Below are positions 1 through 8,677 of a stretch of 20,575 bases of DNA, piece by piece. This stretch comes from UBA6164 sp045107135. Lineage in GTDB: Bacteria; Patescibacteriota; Gracilibacteria; BD1-5; UBA6164. The DNA is taken from contig JASFZI010000028.1 of NCBI GenBank assembly GCA_045107135.1, positions 1-20,575 of the forward strand. The letters are read 5' to 3'. How positions within the stretch are numbered: position 1 is the first letter of the stretch; each line of letters starts with the position of its first letter. The translations under genes and the position numbers were made by a program. The notes under the pieces were generated by a model. That model did not search any database, had not been told where the DNA came from, and was given only the letters and a program-made list of their open reading frames with translations.

Positions 1-1
1 A

Positions 2-316
2 CAATATGTAGATGCAATGGTTGGAAATAGTTCTAGTGGTTTAGCAGAAGCACCTACATTTAAAATAGGAACGATTAACATTGGAGATAGACAAAAAGGT
101 CGTATACTGGCTGATAGTGTTATATGTTGTGCTCCAGTTAAAGAATCAATAAGAGCTGCATTTGTCAAACTATACTCAAGTGAGTTTCAAAAAGTTTTAG
201 CAGAGACAGATAATCCATATGGAGATGGTGGAGCAAGTAAAAAAATAAAAGATATCATTAAAAAAGTATCATTAGATGATATATTGAAAAAATCTTTTTA
301 TGATATAAAGGCTTAA
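2..316 (+). CDS. ptmD: Hydrolysing UDP/GDP-GlcNAc-type 2-epimerase, C-terminal part (LegG/PtmD-like), cut by window edge
   Basis: Only the last 105 codons are present; the frame is open to the left edge, so the start lies outside the window. The fragment carries the GNSSSG motif and the NIGDRQKGR motif typical of the C-terminal nucleotide-binding half of NeuC/LegG-type hydrolysing 2-epimerases. In the family these enzymes release the nucleotide and invert C2 to give the mannose-configured precursor for a nonulosonate synthase. The following genes match the Campylobacter order ptmD-ptmE-ptmF-ptmB-ptmA, so I infer the legionaminic acid enzyme rather than the ManNAc-forming one. A second, full-length paralogue lies at 7510-8667. 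Stop TAA is 1 base before the next start codon. Confidence 0.85.
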   Translation, partial: QYVDAMVGNSSSGLAEAPTFKIGTINIGDRQKGRILADSVICCAPVKESIRAAFVKLYSSEFQKVLAETDNPYGDGGASKKIKDIIKKVSLDDILKKSFYDIKA

Positions 317-317
317 A

Positions 318-1364
318 GTGAAAAACTATAAAGATATACTACTAAAACCAACATCAACGATAAAAGAGGCCTTGCAAATTATTGATAGTGGAGCTATGAA
401 AATTGCTTTAGTTGTTGATGAAGATGAAAAACTAATAGGTACATTGACTGATGGTGATATAAGAAGGGGATTATTAAATAATTTATCTTTAGATGACAGC
501 ATTGAAAGTGTTATCTTTAAAAATCCAACAATTTGCAATATCGAAGATACAAAAGAACATATTTTAGAAGTGGCAATAGGGAGAAAACTATATCAAGTGC
601 CTATAGTAGATAATGAAGGTAGATTGGTTGGTATAGAAGAGATGGATGAGCTTTTAAAACCAGTTATTAAGACAAATATAGTTGTACTAATGGTTGGAGG
701 TTTGGGTACTAGACTTCGTCCACTTACTGAAAATACTCCAAAACCGATGCTTAAAGTAGGAAACAAACCTATACTAGAGACTATCATACTAAATTTTAAA
801 AAGTATGGTTTTACAAATATTATACTTAGTGTAAGCTATAAATCAGAGATAATAGAAGAGTATTTTAAAGATGGTCGAGAGTTTGGTGTAAATATAGAGT
901 ATATACATGAAAATAAAAGAATGGGAACAGCTGGAGCCTTAAGTCTAATGCGAGATAAGTTAAATGAACCATTTTTTGTCATGAATGGAGATTTGCTTAC
1001 AAATATAAACTTTGAACATATGATGGATTATCATCTTTCAAATAATGCAATAGCTACAATGGGTGTCAGAGAGTATGATTTTCAAGTGCCTTATGGTGTA
1101 GTTAATGTTGATGGTGAAAATATATTAAGCATACAAGAAAAGCCTGTATATAGCTTTTTTGTAAGTGGTGGAATTTATGTTCTTGACAGTAAAGTTTTAG
1201 ACTTTATCCCAAATGATGAGTTCTATGATATGCCAACACTTTTTGAGAAAATTATAGAGAGTAAGATGAAAAGTGTATCGTTTCACATAAGAGAATATTG
1301 GCTGGATATAGGAAGACTTGAAGAGTTTGAAAAAGCGAATAATGAGTATGGTGAGGTGTTTTAG
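318..1364 (+). CDS. ptmE: CBS-domain sugar-1-phosphate nucleotidyltransferase (glucosamine-1-phosphate guanylyltransferase type)
   Basis: A protein of 348 residues with two parts. Residues ~1-115 form a CBS pair (the segment with GTLTDGDIRRGLL is a typical CBS core), likely a regulatory ligand-binding module. Residues ~120-348 are a nucleotidyltransferase with the signature G127-G-L-G-T-R132 followed by TPKPML, which binds the nucleotide triphosphate. The CBS plus transferase layout matches Campylobacter PtmE, reported to make GDP-glucosamine at the entry to the GDP-sugar route to legionaminic acid. The start is GTG one base after the previous stop; no better start lies near. It is followed without a gap by ptmF. 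GDP rather than another nucleotide is inferred from family and context, not from visible residues. Confidence 0.85.
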   Translation: MKNYKDILLKPTSTIKEALQIIDSGAMKIALVVDEDEKLIGTLTDGDIRRGLLNNLSLDDSIESVIFKNPTICNIEDTKEHILEVAIGRKLYQVPIVDNEGRLVGIEEMDELLKPVIKTNIVVLMVGGLGTRLRPLTENTPKPMLKVGNKPILETIILNFKKYGFTNIILSVSYKSEIIEEYFKDGREFGVNIEYIHENKRMGTAGALSLMRDKLNEPFFVMNGDLLTNINFEHMMDYHLSNNAIATMGVREYDFQVPYGVVNVDGENILSIQEKPVYSFFVSGGIYVLDSKVLDFIPNDEFYDMPTLFEKIIESKMKSVSFHIREYWLDIGRLEEFEKANNEYGEVF

Positions 1365-2267
1365 TTGAAGGTTTTGATTGTTGGATATGGGTCTATTGGT
1401 AAACGCCATGATGAAGTGCTATCTTCATTTGGGTATGATATTGATATAGTTTCTAAGCAAATACTTAATGACAGGGTGGTATATAAAAATTTAGAAGATA
1501 TTCAAACATTAGATGAATATGATTATTTTGTTATATCATCTGAAACAAATAAACACTATGCTCAATTAAAATATTTAGAATCAAAAATCTCTAACAAGAT
1601 AATCTTCTGTGAAAAACCTCTTTATGAAAGTTATAAATCTTTAGATATAAAAAATAACGAAATTTATGTTGGCTATGTTTTAAGATTTCATTCATTGTTA
1701 GAAAAATTAAAAATATTTTTAGCAAATGATACAATTTTAAGTATTAATGTTAACTGCGGACAGTATCTACCAACTTGGAGATCTAATAGAGATTATAGAG
1801 ATTCTTACAGTGCTAAAAAAGATACAGGTGGTGGAGTTTTACTTGATTTAAGCCACGAGATTGATTATCTTCAGTGGTTGTGTGGTAAAATAAATGATAT
1901 AAAGAGTTATCAAGTTAAAATATCTGATTTAGAAATTGATTCTGATGATTTTACAACTTTTATAGGCAAAACTATTAATGGTGTTGTTGTAAATTTATCA
2001 GTTGATTATATCAGTAAAATTACATATAGAAAAATAATTTTACATACTTTAAAATATACATATGATTTAAACTTTATAAATAATAAACTTCTTAGAAAAG
2101 ATAAAAAAGGATTTGAAGAGCTTTTTGTAAGTGACGATTTAGAGAGAAATAGTATGTTTGAAAAAATGCATAAGTCTATCTTAAGTAATAAGATAAATGC
2201 TTGTACATACGATGAAGCATTAGATGTGATGAAGACAATAACAACAATTCAGGGACAAAATAAATGA
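1365..2267 (+). CDS. ptmF: Gfo/Idh/MocA-family NAD(P)-dependent oxidoreductase
   Basis: A 300-residue protein. The N-terminus has the Rossmann pattern G7-Y-G-S-I-G12 followed by KRH, and an EKPL motif near residue 82 that is the conserved Lys/Pro motif of Gfo/Idh/MocA enzymes. The GGGVLLDLSHEIDYLQWL stretch is the typical active-site helix of the second domain. Position between ptmE and ptmB matches Campylobacter ptmF, tied genetically to legionaminic acid or its derivatives; the exact reaction is not settled to my knowledge. Start is TTG immediately after the preceding TAG, supported by GAGG at 1353-1356, eight bases upstream. The stop overlaps the ptmB start as ATGA, suggesting translational coupling. 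Confidence 0.75.
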   Translation: MKVLIVGYGSIGKRHDEVLSSFGYDIDIVSKQILNDRVVYKNLEDIQTLDEYDYFVISSETNKHYAQLKYLESKISNKIIFCEKPLYESYKSLDIKNNEIYVGYVLRFHSLLEKLKIFLANDTILSINVNCGQYLPTWRSNRDYRDSYSAKKDTGGGVLLDLSHEIDYLQWLCGKINDIKSYQVKISDLEIDSDDFTTFIGKTINGVVVNLSVDYISKITYRKIILHTLKYTYDLNFINNKLLRKDKKGFEELFVSDDLERNSMFEKMHKSILSNKINACTYDEALDVMKTITTIQGQNK

Positions 2268-2965
2268 GTAATGTTTTATGTACTATCTGTGCTAGAGGTG
2301 GAAGTAAAGGTGTTAAAAACAAAAATATAAAGCCAATTAATGGGAAACCTTTAATAGCCTATACTATAGAACAGGCAAAACAGAGTAATTTATTTGAGCA
2401 TATAGTAATAAGCACAGATTCTGATGATATTGCAAATATTTCTAAAAAATATGGTGCAGAAGTATTTTTTAAACGAAGTGCTGAAATGGCAAGTGATACG
2501 GCAGGTAAACTTGATGTAATTCGTGATGCATTTGAAAGAAGTGAAAAGTATTATAATACAAGGTTTGATTATTTAATTGATTTAGATGCTACAGCACCAC
2601 TTAGAGTAGTTGATGATATATTAAATTCATTTAAGCAGTTTATAGAGAATGATAATGACAATCTCATCACTGCCATGCTCAGTAGAAGAAGCCCATATTT
2701 TAATTTAGTTGAAATGGATAAAGATGGAAAAGTATATCTGTCAAAAAACTTAGATGATAGTATTTTGAGACGACAAGATGCACCAAAAAGCTATGACATG
2801 AATGCTTCTATATATATCTGGAAAAGAGATATTATTTTAAAAGAAAATTCATTGTTTTTAGAAAATACAGGATTGTATGTTATGCCAGAAGAAAGATCAA
2901 TAGATATAGATACTGAACTAGACTATAAGTTTGTAGAATTTCTTATGAAGGAAAATAATGCTTAA
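2264..2965 (+). CDS. ptmB: CMP-nonulosonate cytidylyltransferase (CMP-legionaminic acid synthetase type)
   Basis: A 233-residue protein of the acylneuraminate cytidylyltransferase family. It begins with the family's CTP-binding signature (ARGGSKG followed by KNKNI), then YTIEQA, STDSDDIA and LDATAPLR, all in the usual places. The family joins CMP to a nonulosonic acid such as sialic, legionaminic or pseudaminic acid. Its place between ptmF and ptmA points to CMP-legionaminic acid, as for Campylobacter PtmB/LegF. It starts in an ATGA overlap with ptmF and shares 8 bases with ptmA. A second member of the family is at 8678-9382, so substrate assignment rests on neighbours and needs enzymology to confirm. 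Confidence 0.85.
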   Translation: MSNVLCTICARGGSKGVKNKNIKPINGKPLIAYTIEQAKQSNLFEHIVISTDSDDIANISKKYGAEVFFKRSAEMASDTAGKLDVIRDAFERSEKYYNTRFDYLIDLDATAPLRVVDDILNSFKQFIENDNDNLITAMLSRRSPYFNLVEMDKDGKVYLSKNLDDSILRRQDAPKSYDMNASIYIWKRDIILKENSLFLENTGLYVMPEERSIDIDTELDYKFVEFLMKENNA

Positions 2966-3728
2966 AAATAAAGTAGTAGTCATAACAGGTGGAGCAGGTT
3001 TAATTGGGCAAGAATTTGTTAAAGCTGTTATAGAACAAAATGGTCTAGCTATTATTGCTGATATAAATGAAGAAATAGGTTGTAAAGTTCAAAATAATTT
3101 ATCTAAAGAATTAAGTAGTGATAATATAGATTTTGTAAAGCTTGATATTACTTCGAAAGAATCTTTACATAACTGTATTAAATATTTAGATGATAAATAT
3201 AAAAAAATAGATGCTTTAGTTAATAATGCTTATCCAAGAAACAAAAATTATGGTAAACACTTTTTTGATGTAGAATATGAAGACTTTGTAGAAAATATTG
3301 GTTTAAATCTTGGTGGTTATTTTCTCGCTTCACAACAGTTTGCAAAATATTTTCAAAAGCAAGAATATGGTAATATGATAAATATATCATCTATTTATGG
3401 AGTAGTTGCTCCAAAGTTTGAGGTTTATAAAGGTACATCCATGACAATGCCTGTGGAGTATGCTGCTATAAAATCAGGATTGATTCATCTGACAAAGTAT
3501 ATGGCAAAGTATTTTAAATGTATGAATATACGAGTAAATACTTTAAGTCCTGGTGGGATATTTGATAATCAGCCGCAGGACTTTTTAGATGCTTATCAAA
3601 AAGAGTGTTTAAATAAAGGTGTGCTTGAGAAAAGTGATTTGAAAGGCACATTGGTTTATTTACTTAGTGATATGAGTAAATATGTTAATGGGCAAAATAT
3701 TGTTGTAGATGATGGATTTTCTCTATAA
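2958..3728 (+). CDS. ptmA: Short-chain dehydrogenase/reductase of the legionaminic acid cluster
   Basis: A complete classical SDR of 256 residues. Visible are the cofactor loop T10-G-G-A-G-L-I-G17, the NNA motif (VNNAY), catalytic serine in NISS (S144/S145) and the YxxxK pair Y168-A-A-I-K172, followed by RVNTLSPGG. All catalytic residues are present, so it should be active. In Campylobacter the homologue PtmA lies at the end of the ptmC-F-B-A block and is required for legionaminic acid glycoforms of flagellin, though its substrate is uncertain. The ATG lies inside the last 8 bases of ptmB, with AAGGAA at 2948-2953 as ribosome site. The stop overlaps the next start by one base (TAATG). Confidence 0.8.
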   Translation: MLKNKVVVITGGAGLIGQEFVKAVIEQNGLAIIADINEEIGCKVQNNLSKELSSDNIDFVKLDITSKESLHNCIKYLDDKYKKIDALVNNAYPRNKNYGKHFFDVEYEDFVENIGLNLGGYFLASQQFAKYFQKQEYGNMINISSIYGVVAPKFEVYKGTSMTMPVEYAAIKSGLIHLTKYMAKYFKCMNIRVNTLSPGGIFDNQPQDFLDAYQKECLNKGVLEKSDLKGTLVYLLSDMSKYVNGQNIVVDDGFSL

Positions 3729-5062
3729 TGAATATCATATTTTTGGCTGATCAACCTCAAAGAGTTAGATCTCAAATAAATTTAATAAATTCATTATTGA
3801 ATCAAGGTATAAATAATATAGTTTTTATTATTGCATGTCAAATAAAAGAAGATGAATTATTGAGAATTGAAAAAATAAAAAAGATATTTTTAGTAAAGCA
3901 ATTGAATGCTAAAAATAGTACTCAATTAATACAAAACAAGAATAAATCTTTACTAAAATACTTTGTTAAAAATACTTCAATTGGACAACTTGTATATATG
4001 TTTTTATTAAGTATAAAAATGTTTAATCTACTAAAAATTGCTAATAAAATTATAAAGAATGAAAAGCCTAATATTTTATTTGTAAATGGTGATAGAGGTG
4101 GTGTTTCATTTGAACAGTCTTTTTTAATAGCTGCGATTAAAAATAATGTAAAATCAGTTGTTCCTTATACTTCAACAATTAGTAATGGTCTATCGTTAAG
4201 ATTTGCTGATATTTCTAACTATTCAAAAAAAACATTTTTGGATCTATTGGTATTTAAATTTTTTAGCAATATTACAAAAAGAGTAAAAAATAAGACTATT
4301 CTATTTTATGATGCATCAACAACATTAATATTATTTTTTTTTGGATCATTATCAAAGAATCCATGGATGATCGGTAATGGTTTGGCAGATTATGTATGTA
4401 TCGATAATCAAATGAGTTTTAACAAGTACTGCAATGAGATGATCTATGAAGGTAAGTTTAAAATTATGGGGGATATTGAGTATGATACATTATACCAAAT
4501 CTCTAAAGCTACGGACAAAAAAATATTTCATAAGTATAATATAATGACAGATAAAGAGGTCGTCATTATAGCTCTTCCCCAGTTAGCTGAACATTTTATC
4601 TTAGGTTGGGATGAACATTGGAGTGAGATATATTATATTATGGATGTAGTAGAAGCATTAAATGTAAATGTATTGATTAGTCTGCACCCAAAAATGGATT
4701 TATCAAAATACACCCATTTAGAATCAAAATATAAATGTAAGATTTTAGATGAACAGTTAAAAGATGTGATTAATCATGCTGATCTCTTCATAGCTGTTAA
4801 TTCAAGTACTGTATTGTGGTCAGTGATTCTTGGTATTAAAACAATAGTGTTGGACTATTTTAATGTAGATTCTAATTTTTTTAAAGAATTTACATCTATA
4901 GAATTTGTAAGTGATAAAAATAAATTGCTTGAGGTTGCACAAAAAATATTAGAGCAAGATATAGATTTTACTCACGATTTTGAGTTGATGTCAAAAAACG
5001 AAATATTTGATGGAAAAACTACGCAAAGATATATTAAACTTATTCAAGAGGCTACAAAATAG
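3728..5062 (+). CDS. Putative GT-B-like glycan biosynthesis protein, possible nonulosonic acid transferase
   Basis: I do not recognise this 444-residue protein by name. Two features suggest a GT-B or CDP-glycerol-transferase-like fold: an HP dipeptide after a beta strand (LISLHPKMD, H320-P321) and a strand-loop-helix with N358-S-S-T361 (VNSSTVLWSVILGIK) near the C-terminus, where such enzymes bind the phosphates of a donor. An NGDRGG segment at 120-125 may be the inter-domain region. There is no signal peptide; a hydrophobic patch lies near residues 195-210. Lying between a legionaminic acid set and the flippase gene, it is a reasonable candidate for the transferase that uses a CMP-nonulosonate. 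A run of nine T at 4334-4342 lies inside the frame. The function is inference. Confidence 0.6.
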   Translation: MNIIFLADQPQRVRSQINLINSLLNQGINNIVFIIACQIKEDELLRIEKIKKIFLVKQLNAKNSTQLIQNKNKSLLKYFVKNTSIGQLVYMFLLSIKMFNLLKIANKIIKNEKPNILFVNGDRGGVSFEQSFLIAAIKNNVKSVVPYTSTISNGLSLRFADISNYSKKTFLDLLVFKFFSNITKRVKNKTILFYDASTTLILFFFGSLSKNPWMIGNGLADYVCIDNQMSFNKYCNEMIYEGKFKIMGDIEYDTLYQISKATDKKIFHKYNIMTDKEVVIIALPQLAEHFILGWDEHWSEIYYIMDVVEALNVNVLISLHPKMDLSKYTHLESKYKCKILDEQLKDVINHADLFIAVNSSTVLWSVILGIKTIVLDYFNVDSNFFKEFTSIEFVSDKNKLLEVAQKILEQDIDFTHDFELMSKNEIFDGKTTQRYIKLIQEATK

Positions 5063-6507
5063 TGAGTAAAAAAGTTTTTAAAAATTCAACTTATTATATG
5101 ATAGCATCATTTTTACCAACAGTAGTAGGTTTTTTGATGTTGCCTATTTATAGTAGATATTTGACTCCTACTGATTATGGTGTAGTAGCATTAGTATTGA
5201 GTTTACAAGCTTTTTTACCACTTATTATGACTTTACAGATACATTCTTCAATTGCAAGATTTTACTTTGACTATAAGAATAATAAATATAAGTTAAATAT
5301 TTTTATATCTACAATTTTATTGATAACATTTATATTGGCAACAACAATTTTAATTTTGCTTCTGATTTATTTAAATGAGATTATATCTTTTGTATTTCCA
5401 AAAACAATAGGATATAATAATATTTTTTATATAGGTATACTTACATCTTATGTTGTAGTTTTCAATTCTGTATTTATAGCTATGATTAGGGTTCAGCAAA
5501 AAGCTAAACTTTTTATGAAAGCATCTTCTTTTCTTTTCTTTATATCATTGTTTATAAATATTTTAGAAATAGTTGTATATGAAAGAGGAGTATACGGCGT
5601 TGTAGAAGCTGCTTTGTTAAGTGCTTGTATAAATTGTATAATATATTTTTTATTAGTTAAAGAGTTTTTTGTCTTTAAAATTGATTTTAAAATGATTATA
5701 GAACCTTTAATGTACTCTTTACCATTAATTCCACACTCTCTTTCAGGCCTTATCTTTATGTATTCTGATAGAATAATTTTAGAAAGATATGTAACTTTAA
5801 GTGCTATTGGTTTATATATGTTTTCAGATAAGGTAGCAATGGTATTTAAAATTTTAGTAAATGAATTTAATAGTGCTTTTTCACCATTTTTTATTGAAAA
5901 GTCAAAACAATCAAAAGAGTTAGCAAAAAAAGAAGTGCAAAAAATATCTTTGATATTTATCTATTTTACTTCTATGCTTATGGTAATAGTCGCCCTTTTT
6001 TCTGCGGAATTAGTTTATTTTTTATTGGATGATAAATATTTTGATACATGGAAGATGATTCCTTTATTATCATCAGCTTATATTTTTAGATCTCTTTATT
6101 GTTTTAGTAGTAGCGGACTTTTTTTTGAGAAACAAACTGGAAAAGTAGCAATTATAACTATTGTATCAGGATTGGTTAATATAGGTTTGAATTTATGGTT
6201 AATACCTAAATATGGTGTAATAGTAGCTATTTACACTACGATATTTTCCTTTTTTTTAACATTTATTATGGCGGAATTAATGTCATATCAAGTTTATTAT
6301 TTACAACTTAATCTTAAAAATAATTTATTAATACTTATATATCTATTTTGTTCGATTTTAATATCTATAAATCTTAATGAAAGTTTTAAAGATTTTGGAT
6401 ATGTAGAGTATTTGTATAAATTATTTGTAATCTTAGTAGGGTTATTTATAGGGTATAGATTGAATATACTAAATCCCAAAAAATTATTATTAAGAATTAA
6501 AGGTTAA
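5062..6507 (+). CDS. wzx: Wzx-type lipid-linked oligosaccharide flippase (MOP superfamily)
   Basis: A 481-residue hydrophobic protein with about 12-14 predicted membrane-spanning stretches along its length. The N-terminus (STYYMIASFLPTVVGFLMLP then YSRYLTPTDYGVVAL) is the hallmark opening of polysaccharide flippases of the PST/MOP family. A central conserved loop reads YSLPLIPHSLSGLI then YSDRIILERY. These proteins move undecaprenyl-linked repeat units across the inner membrane. Together with the Wzy-like gene at 10574 this indicates a Wzx/Wzy polymer or capped oligosaccharide. Start is GTG overlapping the previous stop by one base. The next gene starts 2 bases after the stop. The family is clear; the glycan transported is not known. 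Confidence 0.88.
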   Translation: MSKKVFKNSTYYMIASFLPTVVGFLMLPIYSRYLTPTDYGVVALVLSLQAFLPLIMTLQIHSSIARFYFDYKNNKYKLNIFISTILLITFILATTILILLLIYLNEIISFVFPKTIGYNNIFYIGILTSYVVVFNSVFIAMIRVQQKAKLFMKASSFLFFISLFINILEIVVYERGVYGVVEAALLSACINCIIYFLLVKEFFVFKIDFKMIIEPLMYSLPLIPHSLSGLIFMYSDRIILERYVTLSAIGLYMFSDKVAMVFKILVNEFNSAFSPFFIEKSKQSKELAKKEVQKISLIFIYFTSMLMVIVALFSAELVYFLLDDKYFDTWKMIPLLSSAYIFRSLYCFSSSGLFFEKQTGKVAIITIVSGLVNIGLNLWLIPKYGVIVAIYTTIFSFFLTFIMAELMSYQVYYLQLNLKNNLLILIYLFCSILISINLNESFKDFGYVEYLYKLFVILVGLFIGYRLNILNPKKLLLRIKG

Positions 6508-6509
6508 AA

Positions 6510-7517
6510 ATGTCTAAAACATTTATAATAGCAGAAGTAGGACAAGCACATGAGGGAAGTTTAGGGATATTACATTCTTACATAGATTCTTTAGCAGATA
6601 CTGGAATTGATGCTATAAAGTTTCAAACTCATATAGCAGAAGCAGAAAGTAGTGTTTATGAGCCATTTCGAGTAAAGTTTAGTTACGAAGATGAGACTAG
6701 ATATGATTATTGGAAAAGAATGGAGTTTACATTAGAGCAGTGGAAAGGTATCAAGAAACACTGTGATGATGTAGGATTAGAATTTATTAGCTCACCTTTT
6801 TCAAATATGGCTGTTGATTGGCTAGAAGAGATTGGAGTAAAAAAATATAAAATAGGCTCAGGCGAAGTAAATAATTTCTTAATGCTTGAAAAAATTGCCA
6901 AAACTGCTAAAGAGATAATACTTTCTAGTGGGATGAGTAGTTTTGCTGAACTTGATGAAACAATAAATTTTTTAAAATCTTTTGAAAATAAGTTGTCTGT
7001 TTTACAATGTATTACAAAATATCCTACAAATGCTGAAGATATAGGATTAAATGTAATTGACGAGTTAAAGAAACGATATGATGTACCAGTTGGTTTATCA
7101 GATCATTCTGGAACTATTTACCCATCTTTAGCTGCTGTTAGCTTAGGGGCTGAGATTTTAGAGTTTCATGTCGTTTTTGACAAAAGAATGTTTGGACCAG
7201 ATAGTAAATCTTCACTTACAATAGATGAAACAAAACAGTTAGTAGAAGGTGTTAGATTTATAGAAGCATCTTTAAATAATAAAATAGACAAAACAGACAA
7301 TGGTAAATTTAAAGAATTAAAAAATATTTTTGAAAAATCTTTAGCTGTAAATAGAGATATGAAAGTAGGAGATATTATTGCTTTTGATGATTTAGAAGCC
7401 AAAAAACCATTTGGTTATGGTATACCTGCTAAAGATTATAAAAAAATACTTGGTAAAAAAATAAACATAGATATGAAAAAATGGGATTTTTTGAAAGAGG
7501 GAAATATATATGAATAA
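6510..7517 (+). CDS. neuB: NeuB-family nonulosonate (N-acetylneuraminate-type) synthase
   Basis: A 335-residue protein with the NeuB TIM-barrel and a C-terminal SAF/antifreeze-like domain (~275-335). Family marks: IIAEVGQAHEGS near the start, IKFQTH, KIGSGEV, ILSSGMSS, GLSDHSG and EFHVVFDKRMFGPD; the histidines in SDHS and EFH correspond to the metal-binding residues of sialic acid synthases. It condenses a mannose-configured amino sugar with phosphoenolpyruvate. The GQAHEGS variant replaces the more usual G-x-N-H-N-G, placing it in a divergent branch. It heads a neuB-neuC-neuA core with 8-base overlap to neuC. Product could be Neu5Ac or a related acid; sequence alone does not decide. Confidence 0.85.
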   Translation: MSKTFIIAEVGQAHEGSLGILHSYIDSLADTGIDAIKFQTHIAEAESSVYEPFRVKFSYEDETRYDYWKRMEFTLEQWKGIKKHCDDVGLEFISSPFSNMAVDWLEEIGVKKYKIGSGEVNNFLMLEKIAKTAKEIILSSGMSSFAELDETINFLKSFENKLSVLQCITKYPTNAEDIGLNVIDELKKRYDVPVGLSDHSGTIYPSLAAVSLGAEILEFHVVFDKRMFGPDSKSSLTIDETKQLVEGVRFIEASLNNKIDKTDNGKFKELKNIFEKSLAVNRDMKVGDIIAFDDLEAKKPFGYGIPAKDYKKILGKKINIDMKKWDFLKEGNIYE

Positions 7518-8667
7518 AAGAAAAATATGTGTAGTAGTTACTGCAAGACCAAGTTATGCTAGGGTGAAAACAGCTCTGCAAGCTATAAAAAATCATCCTA
7601 ATTTAGAGTTGCAATTAGTTTTAGCAGGTTCAGCACTACTTGATAGATATGGAAATGCAGCAAAAGTAATAGAACAAGATGGTTTTGAAGTAACGGAAAA
7701 AATATATAATATATTAGAGGGTGAAACACCTACTGCTATGGCAAAAACTACTGGAATAGCTATAATGGAGTTATCAACTACATTTTATAATCTAAAACCA
7801 GATATTGTAGTCACTATTGCAGATAGATTTGAGACTATTGCAACATCCATAGCAGCTTCATATCAAAATATACCATTAGCTCATATTCAAGGTGGAGAAG
7901 TTACTGGAAATATAGATGAAAAAGTTAGACATGCAAATACAAAGTTAGCTGACATTCATCTTGTAGCAAGTGAGGATGCAAAACAAAGAGTAATAAAAAT
8001 GGGTGAAGATGATACCATGGTGATAAATACCGGTTGTCCTTCTATGGATTTAGCTAGAGAAGTACTTGAAAATCCAGAGTTTGATTTTGATCCTTTGAAA
8101 AAATATGGTGGTGTTGGAGATGGGATTAATTGGCATGATGGATACATTGTAGTTATGCAACATCCAGTAACCACAGAATTTAATAAATCAAGAGAGCATA
8201 TTACAACTACATTAGAGGCTATTTATGAGCTAAATGTTCCAACATTTTGGTTTTGGCCAAATGTTGATGCAGGAAGTGATGGCACTAGTAAAGGTATAAG
8301 AGTCTTTAGAGAAAAACATGACTTAAAAAATATACATTTTTTTAAAAATATGGAACCACAAGATTTTTTAAGACTTATAAAAAACTCAAAATGTCTCATA
8401 GGAAACTCTAGTGCAGGTATAAGAGAAAGTGCATTTTTAGGAATACCTGTTGTAAATATTGGAAGTCGTCAAAATAGAAGACAAAGAGCAAAAAGTGTAA
8501 TCGATTGTGATTATAAAAAAGATGAAATAAAAGGTGCTATAAATAAGCATTTAAAAAATGGGTATTATGAATCTGAATTTATCTATGGTGATGGATATGC
8601 TGGTGAGAAAATAGCTGATGTCTTATCTACTTGTAAATTAAAATTTCATAAAACTATAACTTATTAG
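7510..8667 (+). CDS. neuC: Hydrolysing UDP-N-acetylglucosamine 2-epimerase (NeuC type)
   Basis: A full-length 385-residue member of the NeuC/WecB fold family. It opens with VVVTARPSYARVK, then ADRFET, HIQGGEVTGNIDEKVRHANTK, VMQHPVT, and GNSSAGIRES followed by NIGSRQNRR, the donor-binding C-terminal half. The hydrolysing enzyme makes ManNAc and UDP for the synthase encoded just upstream, with which it overlaps by 8 bases. AGAGGG at 7496-7501 is a good ribosome site for the ATG. It differs from the fragment at 2-316 in the C-terminal motif (GSRQNRR versus GDRQKGR), which agrees with a separate substrate or pathway. Assignment to ManNAc formation is by family and neighbours. Confidence 0.87.
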   Translation: MNKRKICVVVTARPSYARVKTALQAIKNHPNLELQLVLAGSALLDRYGNAAKVIEQDGFEVTEKIYNILEGETPTAMAKTTGIAIMELSTTFYNLKPDIVVTIADRFETIATSIAASYQNIPLAHIQGGEVTGNIDEKVRHANTKLADIHLVASEDAKQRVIKMGEDDTMVINTGCPSMDLAREVLENPEFDFDPLKKYGGVGDGINWHDGYIVVMQHPVTTEFNKSREHITTTLEAIYELNVPTFWFWPNVDAGSDGTSKGIRVFREKHDLKNIHFFKNMEPQDFLRLIKNSKCLIGNSSAGIRESAFLGIPVVNIGSRQNRRQRAKSVIDCDYKKDEIKGAINKHLKNGYYESEFIYGDGYAGEKIADVLSTCKLKFHKTITY

Positions 8668-8677
8668 GATTTATGAT

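Noticed and set aside
4334..4342. Run of nine T in the putative transferase, possible phase-variation tract
   Set aside because: A and T runs of 8-9 are common across this AT-rich window (e.g. 6119-6126, 10638-10645, A-runs at 13584-13592 and 14094-14102), the frame is intact, and there is no long poly-G/C tract of the usual Campylobacterota type.
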